In this document: positions 1 to 5,999 of the stretch, piece by piece
Numbering within the stretch: the first letter of the stretch is position 1
How the letters are laid out: the number at the start of each line of letters is the position of its first letter
From: Clostridiales bacterium UBA1775
Lineage (GTDB): Bacteria > Bacillota > Clostridia > Monoglobales > Firm-18
Length of the DNA stretch: 26,652 nucleotides
NCBI GenBank assembly: GCA_002314595.1
Contig: DCGP01000023.1
Coordinates: 1 to 26,652, forward strand
Reading direction: 5' to 3'
Position numbers and translations under genes: made by a program
The notes under the pieces: generated by a model
Seen by the model: only the letters and a program-made list of their open reading frames with translations
What the model was told of the DNA's origin: nothing
The model's database searches: none

Positions 1-3
1 AAT

Positions 4-24
4 GTAGTGTTAATTTGACACTAC
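4..24. other. Short inverted repeat at window start
   Basis: A 7-bp perfect inverted repeat (GTAGTGT at 4-10, ACACTAC at 18-24) with a 7-nt loop lies 24 nt before the citrate synthase start. It is followed by a weak T-rich stretch (CTTTACTTAT). It may be the end of a terminator of an upstream gene or a leader hairpin of the citrate synthase mRNA. The window edge prevents a decision. Confidence 0.3.
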
Positions 25-48
25 CTTTACTTATCCGGGAGGGATACT

Positions 49-1410
49 ATGAATAAGGAAGAAAGAATGTATGACATTGGGTTTGATGAGCTTGTTAATA
101 TAGCAGATGCAAGTAATTCAATAGACCCTGAATACTATCATACATATAACGTAAAAAGAGGATTACGTAACCCAAATGGTACCGGTGTTTTGGTCGGTCT
201 TACAAACATTGGTGATGTTCACGGTTACATATTTGATGAAAACGAAAAAGTTGATGTTGATGGTAGACTGTGTTACAGAGGAGTAAATGTATCGGAGCTT
301 GTAAATGCTTGTGTAAAAGAAAATAGATTTGGTTTTGAAGAAACAATATTCCTAATTATTTTTGGTAAATTGCCTACAAAAAATCAACTTGATGATTTTA
401 GAAAGTTTGTAGTTAATTCTATGGAATTGCCTCGAAATTTTACTGAGGATATGATATTAAAAACTCCTACCCCTGATATTATGAATAAGCTTGGAAGATG
501 TGTTTTAGGTCTGTATTCTCACGACAAAAATCCGGATGATTTAAGTCTTGATAACTTAATTAGGCAGTCCGTTCAGTTAATTTCCAGATTTCCTGTTTTA
601 ATCGCACACGCATACAGTGCTAAAATGCACTATTATGATGGTCAGAGTTTATATTTACACTCTCCTCAAAAAAACTTGTCTTTGGCAGAGAATTTCTTGT
701 ATATGATTAGACAAGATAACAAATTTACTGACCTTGAAGCAAAGATTTTAGATTTGTGTTTAATTTTACACGCCGAACATGGTGCCGGTAACAACTCTAC
801 ATTTGTTACGAAAGTCGTTTCATCAACAGGAACAGATACGTATTCAGCTATTTGTGCTTCTGTTGGTTCGTTAAAAGGGCCAAAGCACGGTGGTGCCAAC
901 AACAGAGTTATTGGTATGATGGACGAAATAAAGGAAAATGTTAAAAATTGGGATGACGATAAGGAGTTAAGCGATTATATTCGTAAAATACTTACAAAGC
1001 AGGCATACGATAAATCAGGTTTGGTGTATGGTATGGGCCATGCAGTATATACGCTTTCCGACCCTCGTGCAGTGCTTCTTAAAAACTATGCGCAAAAGCT
1101 TGCTGATGTAAAAGGTTGTTCAAAGGAATTTGAATTATACAAATCTGTTGAAAGATTAACTCCGGCACTTTTCCACGAAATAAAAAATACAAAGCAATCA
1201 CTTGCTGCAAATGTAGATTTTTACAGTGGATTTGTTTACAGTATGCTTGGTATTTCAAAGGATTTATATACTCCTATTTTTGCAATGGCTCGAATTGTAG
1301 GCTGGTGTGCTCACAGAATTGAAGAAGTTATGACTAATAATAAAATTATTCGACCTGCTTACAAAAATGTTCAAAAGAGAGTTGAATTTATTCCGATAGA
1401 CGAAAGATAA
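49..1410 (+). CDS. gltA: Citrate synthase (citrate/2-methylcitrate synthase family)
   Basis: This 453-residue protein condenses acetyl-CoA with oxaloacetate to citrate in the cytoplasm, the entry step to glutamate synthesis or a partial TCA pathway in anaerobes. The family's catalytic triad is visible: His280 in GPKHGG, His331 in GMGHAVY followed by a DPRA motif, and Asp390 in NVDFYSG. The N-terminal segment (about residues 1-70) ends in RLCYRGVN, the usual entry to the catalytic fold. Length is at the upper end for bacterial type-I enzymes. The ATG has a strong GGGAGGG ribosome binding site 5 nt upstream. It is followed at once by a bidirectional terminator and looks monocistronic here, although its promoter is outside the window. 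2-Methylcitrate synthase is the main alternative; no prp genes are nearby, so citrate synthase is preferred. Confidence 0.93.
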   Translation: MNKEERMYDIGFDELVNIADASNSIDPEYYHTYNVKRGLRNPNGTGVLVGLTNIGDVHGYIFDENEKVDVDGRLCYRGVNVSELVNACVKENRFGFEETIFLIIFGKLPTKNQLDDFRKFVVNSMELPRNFTEDMILKTPTPDIMNKLGRCVLGLYSHDKNPDDLSLDNLIRQSVQLISRFPVLIAHAYSAKMHYYDGQSLYLHSPQKNLSLAENFLYMIRQDNKFTDLEAKILDLCLILHAEHGAGNNSTFVTKVVSSTGTDTYSAICASVGSLKGPKHGGANNRVIGMMDEIKENVKNWDDDKELSDYIRKILTKQAYDKSGLVYGMGHAVYTLSDPRAVLLKNYAQKLADVKGCSKEFELYKSVERLTPALFHEIKNTKQSLAANVDFYSGFVYSMLGISKDLYTPIFAMARIVGWCAHRIEEVMTNNKIIRPAYKNVQKRVEFIPIDER

Positions 1411-1445
1411 AAAATGTGGTGTTTAAAACACCACATTTTTTATTT
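1411..1445. terminator. Bidirectional rho-independent terminator
   Basis: A near-perfect inverted repeat AAAATGTGGTGT/ACACCACATTTT with a tiny AT loop is followed by a T-run on both strands. It sits between the convergent citrate synthase and AraC genes, and its T-tail overlaps the AraC stop codon. Confidence 0.9.
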
Positions 1446-2261
1446 TCCTTTTCTATAACTTAACGGAGAAGTACCCACAACCTTCCTAAATGTTCTTATA
1501 AATGAAGAAACATCTGAAAATCCACAGCTATATCCTATTTTTTCGACTGACATAGTGGAATTTTTAAGTAATGATTTTGATGCGTCAATTCGACATTTTC
1601 TTATATATTCACCGGGGGACATTCCTGCATATTTTTTAAAATTTATACTAAATGAGCTTCTACCCATTCCATATATATTTGCAATGGATTCTACATTAAA
1701 ATTATCCATATAATTTTCTGCAATATAATTCATAGCATCAATATATTCCAACATATTAGTTTCACTTTGTTCTAAAACTATATTTGTTAGAATTTTATAT
1801 ATGTTTTTAGAGCATATATGTTCAGGTAATTTAGATTTTACACTTTCGATTATCTTATCAAACAGGGTTTCAATTTCATTTACACAATTACTTATAACAG
1901 GAGTTATTCCGTTATTTGTTATGTACTTATAAAAATTTTTACTGTTACTACCATTAAAATGAAAATATTTAAAATCCCACTCTTCTTCCTTTGGGTAATA
2001 TTCGTGATATTCTTTGCAATCAATAAAGGTAATTGAATTTTTTTCTATATCAAATTGTCCGCTTTTTGTTTTTAAAATGCCACTGCCATTATATGTATAT
2101 ATTAAAAGGTATGATTTAAAATCTTTTCTGTTTATATAAAAATCCTTTTTACATTTGAATTCCCCTGCCCACAAAGCAAAAAAGTACAACTGTTTTGCAG
2201 TTTCCGTTGCTATTCTGAAATATTTATCTCTTTTATAGCATTCTTCTTTTATAACGTTCAT
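1440..2261 (-). CDS. AraC-family transcriptional regulator (glycosidase operon)
   Basis: This cytoplasmic DNA-binding protein of 273 residues has an N-terminal cupin-like sensor domain (about residues 20-130; GILKTKSGQFDIEKNSITFI is typical of the AraC ligand-binding fold). Its C-terminal double helix-turn-helix (about residues 170-273) includes the hallmark CGFSDVSSFIRTFRKVVGTSPLSYR. The ATG at 2261 is chosen over an in-frame TTG at 2276 because AGGTGAT lies 4 nt before this ATG and would fall inside the longer reading frame. It is transcribed divergently from the two glycoside-hydrolase-like genes, 117 bp away. That arrangement strongly suggests it activates them in response to a sugar. The effector cannot be read from the sequence. 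Confidence 0.88.
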   Translation of the reverse strand: MNVIKEECYKRDKYFRIATETAKQLYFFALWAGEFKCKKDFYINRKDFKSYLLIYTYNGSGILKTKSGQFDIEKNSITFIDCKEYHEYYPKEEEWDFKYFHFNGSNSKNFYKYITNNGITPVISNCVNEIETLFDKIIESVKSKLPEHICSKNIYKILTNIVLEQSETNMLEYIDAMNYIAENYMDNFNVESIANIYGMGRSSFSINFKKYAGMSPGEYIRKCRIDASKSLLKNSTMSVEKIGYSCGFSDVSSFIRTFRKVVGTSPLSYRKGK

Positions 2262-2303
2262 AACATCACCTAACAAAATGTATATTTTTTTAACAAAAAG
2301 TAA

Positions 2304-2332
2304 TTGAATTTATTAGTATTATCTGTTATTAT
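2304..2332 (+). promoter_or_regulatory. Promoter of the glycosidase operon
   Basis: TTGAAT (2304-2309) and TATTAT (2327-2332) are separated by 17 nt. A TGn directly before the -10 gives an extended -10 element. It lies 47 bp before the propeller glycosidase start. Confidence 0.6.
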
Positions 2333-2343
2333 TATATCATAAA

Positions 2344-2358
2344 TGCAATCAAATTGCA
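2344..2358. promoter_or_regulatory. Putative operator palindrome in glycosidase leader
   Basis: TGCAAT-CAA-ATTGCA is a perfect 6-bp-arm inverted repeat just downstream of the predicted transcription start and before the AAGGAG ribosome binding site. Its position suits a repressor site. AraC proteins usually bind direct repeats, so another regulator is possible. Confidence 0.4.
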
Positions 2359-2378
2359 AACTTTAAGGAGTGAACAAA

Positions 2379-3260
2379 ATGAGTATATTCAAAAAATATG
2401 AAAACAATCCTGTTTTCGGTTCAATTTCTATGGGAACTGCATACGACGCATACACAACATTTGATGGTGAAAAGTACAGAATGGACTTTTCATATCGTAA
2501 AATGATGTCCTGTGCCGTTACTTTTAGTAAAGATGGTATCAACTGGGAAGAACCACAAATTACTATGCCACCTAAAAATGACACAGGTTGGGAGGAACGT
2601 ATCAGTCGTGATTGTGTGCTTTTAATTGATGGTGTATATAAAATGTGGTACACAGGTATGGAAAACGGAAAAAGCTATATAGGTTATGCAGAAAGTAAAG
2701 ATGGTATTAACTTTGAAAGATACAGCGACAAGCCTATCCTTTCACCTGAAACAGAATGTGAAAAAATTGCTGTTATGAACCCTTGCGTTTTATACGAAAA
2801 CGGAATATACAGAATGTGGTATTCTGCCGGTGAAATTTATGAACCAAATGTAATGTGCTATGCAGAAAGTAAAGATGGTATCAACTGGACAAAGCATAAA
2901 AACAATCCTGTTATGGAATGTGAAAAATCAAATGTATTCGAACAAGACAGAATTGGTGGTTGCCAAGTTATTAAAACTGATGATATGGGATATGTAATGT
3001 TCTATATTGGTTACGAAGATGTTGACACTGCAAGAGTTTGCGTTGCTCATTCTGAAAATGGTATTGACGGTTGGAAAAGGTCAAAATACAATCCGTTAGT
3101 ATGCCCTGATGCTGACAGTTGGGACAACAGAGCTTGTTATAAGCCAACTGTTGTATGGAACGAAGAAAAGAAACAATGGATGTTATGGTACAATGGCAGA
3201 AACGATGAATATGAATTTATCGGTCTATGCACATGCGACAAGAGAAATCTTTTTGAATAA
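2379..3260 (+). CDS. Five-bladed beta-propeller glycosidase-like protein (GH43/GH130/GH32-like)
   Basis: This 293-residue protein is built from repeated propeller-blade motifs of the type YRMWYSxxE...MCYAESKDGINWTKHKNNPV, recurring at about residues 35, 90, 145, 200 and 260. This pattern is typical of five-bladed beta-propeller glycosidases and phosphorylases (GH32/43/68/130-like). It has no signal peptide, so it should act on sugars already imported. ATG 2379 is chosen because AAGGAG lies 8 nt upstream; an in-frame GTG at 2370 overlaps that ribosome binding site. It is the first gene of an operon with the barrel hydrolase 9 nt downstream, and is divergent from an AraC regulator. Substrate and reaction (hydrolysis or phosphorolysis) are not determinable. 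The fold is fairly secure, the exact family is not. Confidence 0.72.
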   Translation: MSIFKKYENNPVFGSISMGTAYDAYTTFDGEKYRMDFSYRKMMSCAVTFSKDGINWEEPQITMPPKNDTGWEERISRDCVLLIDGVYKMWYTGMENGKSYIGYAESKDGINFERYSDKPILSPETECEKIAVMNPCVLYENGIYRMWYSAGEIYEPNVMCYAESKDGINWTKHKNNPVMECEKSNVFEQDRIGGCQVIKTDDMGYVMFYIGYEDVDTARVCVAHSENGIDGWKRSKYNPLVCPDADSWDNRACYKPTVVWNEEKKQWMLWYNGRNDEYEFIGLCTCDKRNLFE

Positions 3261-3269
3261 GGTGATAAA

Positions 3270-4721
3270 ATGAACATTGTTGAAAAATATGTTTCTGAAT
3301 TTAACGAAAATGATGAAGAATTAGTTGTAAATTCAATTTCCAATAAAGATGCTTTAAAATGGATGAACGAGGAAATACCTTATTTATACTGCCCTGACAA
3401 AGAAATTGAAAAGACATACTATTTTAGGTGGTGGACATACAGAAAGCACATTAAAGAAACCGAAGACGGATATATGATTACAGAATTTTTGCCAAAAGTT
3501 TCTTGGAGTGGTAAACACAACACCATCAATGCTACATGTGGTCATCACATTAACGAAGGCAGGTGGCTTAAAAATGCAGGCAAATATCTAAATGATTACA
3601 TCAAACACTTTTTAACATACGAAGGTGGTTTAAGGTATAGTTCTTGGCTTATTTATGCTTCATTAAATCTATACAAAACAAAACATTGCTTTGATTTACA
3701 AAAGTTTTACGATTTAGCAGTTTGCTATTTTGAAAAAGTTAAGGAATTACATAAAACAGACAGTGGGCTATACTTTTCTGTAGATGGGCTTGATGCTATG
3801 GAATACAGCATTAGTGGTAGACATAATTTCCAAAAAATTAAAGGTTTAAGGCCTACACTTAACAGTTATATATATGCAGGTGCAAAAAGCTTGTATGAAA
3901 TTTCCGTACTGCTTGGCAAGCCAAATGAAAAATATTTAAAAGAAGCAGAAACAATCAAAGAATTGATGTACAAGTATTTGTACCAAGATGAATTTTTCAA
4001 AGCATTTCACCCTCTTAATGAGGATTTTACAATGGCAAACAAGGAAATGTTAAAAGATGTTCCAAAGGAGCTTTTAGGTTTTATTCCTTGGATATATTCG
4101 CTACCAAACAAAGGCGATGAAAAAGTGTTTGAAATGCTTTGGGATAAAGAAATTTTCTATGCTCCCCAAGGCTTAACAACTGCTGATATGAGGGACGAAA
4201 GGTTTCTGTATGAGGTTGACCACGAATGTTTGTGGAACGGGTATGTTTGGCCTTTTGCTACGTCTCAAACATTAACTGCTTTACTTAATGTTATCAGGCA
4301 CTATGACAAAAATGAATATTCCGAAAAATATTTTGAATTGTTACATCAATATGCAACACAGCACCACAGAATTACCCAAGATGGCAAAAAAATAATGTGG
4401 ATTGATGAAGTAAGGCACCCATTTAATGACGATTGGTCAAGCAGAACAATACTTGAAAGTCTTAAATGGAGCCCTGACAAAGGTGGCAAGGAACGTGGCA
4501 AGGACTACAACCACTCTACATTTGCAGACCTTGTACTTTCGGCATTAACAGGATTTGAAATCATTGATAACAAAGCTGAATTTAATCCAATTATCCCTAA
4601 CGATTGGGATTGGTATAAAATTGAAAATTTATATATTGACGATAAAAAATATACAATAGTATATGATAAAACAGGTGAAAAGTTTGGTAACGGCAAAGGC
4701 TTTAAAGTAATAGCCGAATAA
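3270..4721 (+). CDS. (alpha/alpha)6-barrel glycoside hydrolase, MGH1/GH63-like
   Basis: This 483-residue protein, predicted cytoplasmic with no signal peptide, resembles six-hairpin (alpha/alpha)6-barrel glycosidases such as mannosylglycerate hydrolase-like and GH63 enzymes. Matching landmarks are DAMEYSISGR at residues 175-184 (the region carrying the usual catalytic acid), LRPTLNSYIYAGAKSL shortly after, and ECLWNGYVWP near residue 325, equivalent to the WRGPVWP motif. A late WIDEVRHPFNDDW segment is followed by the final barrel helices. The ribosome binding site GGTGAT lies just before the ATG and 9 nt separate it from the propeller gene, so the two are co-transcribed. Together they probably dismantle one imported oligosaccharide or glycoside. 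No transporter accompanies them in the window. The family assignment comes from motif recognition only. Confidence 0.7.
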   Translation: MNIVEKYVSEFNENDEELVVNSISNKDALKWMNEEIPYLYCPDKEIEKTYYFRWWTYRKHIKETEDGYMITEFLPKVSWSGKHNTINATCGHHINEGRWLKNAGKYLNDYIKHFLTYEGGLRYSSWLIYASLNLYKTKHCFDLQKFYDLAVCYFEKVKELHKTDSGLYFSVDGLDAMEYSISGRHNFQKIKGLRPTLNSYIYAGAKSLYEISVLLGKPNEKYLKEAETIKELMYKYLYQDEFFKAFHPLNEDFTMANKEMLKDVPKELLGFIPWIYSLPNKGDEKVFEMLWDKEIFYAPQGLTTADMRDERFLYEVDHECLWNGYVWPFATSQTLTALLNVIRHYDKNEYSEKYFELLHQYATQHHRITQDGKKIMWIDEVRHPFNDDWSSRTILESLKWSPDKGGKERGKDYNHSTFADLVLSALTGFEIIDNKAEFNPIIPNDWDWYKIENLYIDDKKYTIVYDKTGEKFGNGKGFKVIAE

Positions 4722-4728
4722 AAATGCA

Positions 4729-4767
4729 AACAGGCACATAAGTAATTTATGTGTCTGTTATTTTACT
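4729..4767 (+). terminator. Terminator of glycosidase operon
   Basis: A 13-bp stem (AACAGGCACATAA with TTATGTGTCTGTT, one G-T pair) and a 5-nt loop are followed by ATTTTACT, starting 7 nt after the hydrolase stop codon. Confidence 0.8.
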
Positions 4768-4797
4768 AAAAATATGTGTTATTTTTTCAAAAAAGCC

Positions 4798-4826
4798 TTG
4801 CATTTACTAAAATTTTGTGATATAAT
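4798..4826 (+). promoter_or_regulatory. tRNA operon promoter
   Basis: TTGCAT (4798-4803), a 17-nt spacer and consensus TATAAT (4821-4826) lie 34 bp before tRNA-Glu. Confidence 0.8.
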
Positions 4827-4860
4827 ATTTAAGTCCTATGAATAATGACTCAAAGAATTC

Positions 4861-4935
4861 GGCTCATTGGTCAAGTGGTTAAGACTCCGCCCTCTCACGG
4901 CGGCATCAGGGGTTCGAATCCCCTATGAGTCACCA
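4861..4935 (+). tRNA. tRNA-Glu(CTC)
   Basis: The 75-nt gene folds as a cloverleaf. The acceptor GGCTCAT pairs with ATGAGTC (one G-T pair), the anticodon stem CCGCC/GGCGG encloses loop CTCTCAC giving anticodon CTC, and the T arm is GGGGTTCGAATCCCC. The CCA end is encoded. It is the first of a two-tRNA unit with tRNA-Met, 7 nt apart, behind a strong promoter. CTC-decoding tRNA-Glu is the less common isoacceptor beside TTC. Confidence 0.96.
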
Positions 4936-4942
4936 ATTTTAT

Positions 4943-5019
4943 GGACCTTTAGCTCAGTTGGTTAGAGCAACCGGCTCATAACCGGTTGGTCCGGGGTTCG
5001 AGTCCCTGAAGGTCCACCA
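4943..5019 (+). tRNA. tRNA-Met(CAT), possibly tRNA-Ile2
   Basis: The 77-nt gene has acceptor GGACCTT paired with AAGGTCC, anticodon stem ACCGG/CCGGT with loop CTCATAA (anticodon CAT), a normal T arm, and an encoded CCA. The GGACCTTTAGCTCAGTTGG start is a Firmicutes CAT-tRNA type. It is not the initiator, since it has a paired first acceptor base pair. Elongator tRNA-Met and the lysidine-modified tRNA-Ile2 share a CAT anticodon in DNA, so the charging identity stays open. Confidence 0.93.
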
Positions 5020-5020
5020 T

Positions 5021-5056
5021 AAATCCTCATTCTTGAGAATGAGGATTTTTATTTTT
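5021..5056. terminator. Terminator after tRNA pair
   Basis: Perfect 12-bp stem AAATCCTCATTC/GAATGAGGATTT with loop TTGA, followed by TTATTTTTTT. It also suits the minus strand, ending the convergent AraC gene. Confidence 0.9.
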
Positions 5057-5066
5057 TTACCTTCCC

Positions 5067-5858
5067 TTATTCACTTTTGCTTAAAATAGCATCCACATAT
5101 TTTGACGGCATAACTCCAAAATGTTTTTTAAACTCACGGCAAAAATAACTATCGTCAAAATATCCTGAATTTGTTGCAGCATCATGTATAGAATACATTC
5201 CTGATGAAATTAACTCAGAAGCACGATTTAATTTTAAAGAGTTAATATACATTATTGGCGTTATCCCATATACTGATTTAAAAATTCTCCTAAAATAAGT
5301 ATCACTCATACTGCAAAGCCTTGCAAGTTCAGTTATTGAAATGTTTTCTGTTGTATAATTATTATGTATATATTCCATTGCCGGCAAAATCAATTTTGCC
5401 GTTCTTTTTGATATATATTTATAATTATACTCTGTTTGTAACAAATAAATTATATTATATAGTATTGATTTTATCTTTGAGCCTGCACCATAATCATTTT
5501 TATCCCATACCTGAGTTGCTTCGGCAAAAAGCATTTTAAAAGCACTGCTGTTTTTTGTGTTAACCGAAAATTCTTTAAATACCTCATTTGAACTAAGGTT
5601 AAAATTTATTGCATAGCAATCACCCTCGGTTATTATATCAACCTTGTAATTTGAATTTTTGGGAAGATATAAAATATCCGTAGCACCAACACTTATTCTT
5701 TCCCCTGTATCAAAGGTATACAACTTTTCTCCTTCAACAAAATATACAATACCGTGATTTTGCCTGTTTCTATGCACTAAATCTCCGTCTCCCTTTTTAA
5801 CATGACAGGCAATACGAATTTTAGAAATATCAAAATCATAATTCATAAAATCAAACAT
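5067..5858 (-). CDS. AraC-family regulator divergent from GRE1
   Basis: This 263-residue regulator has an N-terminal cupin-like domain (about residues 15-110, with HRNRQNHGIVYFVEGEKLYTF and VGATDILYLPKNSNYKV) and a C-terminal AraC double helix-turn-helix (about 165-260; GYFDDSYFCREFKKHFGVMPSKY). ATG 5858 is preferred over an upstream in-frame TTG at 5873, because a GGGG-containing ribosome binding site lies about 9 nt before this ATG. It is divergent from GRE1 with 141 bp between starts, so it is the likely substrate-responsive activator of GRE1 and its activase. Its promoter (TTGACT-17-TATAAT) contains a palindrome that could mediate autoregulation. Confidence 0.88.
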   Translation of the reverse strand: MFDFMNYDFDISKIRIACHVKKGDGDLVHRNRQNHGIVYFVEGEKLYTFDTGERISVGATDILYLPKNSNYKVDIITEGDCYAINFNLSSNEVFKEFSVNTKNSSAFKMLFAEATQVWDKNDYGAGSKIKSILYNIIYLLQTEYNYKYISKRTAKLILPAMEYIHNNYTTENISITELARLCSMSDTYFRRIFKSVYGITPIMYINSLKLNRASELISSGMYSIHDAATNSGYFDDSYFCREFKKHFGVMPSKYVDAILSKSE

Positions 5859-5889
5859 AATTGTCAACCCCAATTAAAAATATAATATT

Positions 5890-5918
5890 ATTATAACATT
5901 TTGTTATGAAATAGTCAA
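5890..5918 (-). promoter_or_regulatory. Promoter of the GRE1-linked AraC gene
   Basis: On the minus strand TTGACT (5918-5913) and TATAAT (5895-5890) are separated by exactly 17 nt, about 32 bp before the chosen ATG. Confidence 0.75.
5893..5907. promoter_or_regulatory. Putative operator in AraC promoter spacer
   Basis: ATAACA-TTT-TGTTAT is a 6-bp-arm inverted repeat that overlaps the -10 and spacer of the AraC promoter. A protein bound here would block that promoter, which fits autorepression. Confidence 0.35.
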
Positions 5919-5941
5919 ATCGTTACGAATAATTCTAACAC

Positions 5942-5955
5942 CATTTTGCAAAATG
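5942..5955. promoter_or_regulatory. 14-bp perfect palindrome in the GRE1 promoter
   Basis: CATTTTGCAAAATG reads the same on both strands and lies 3 bp upstream of the GRE1 -10 box TATAAT (5959-5964). The matching -35 position (5936-5941, TAACAC) is poor, which is usual for a promoter needing an activator. The palindrome occupies the spacer, where a repressor or MerR-like factor would act. Confidence 0.5.
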
Positions 5956-5999
5956 CCGTATAATAAATTAAAATAATAAAATAAGGATGGTGCAATATT

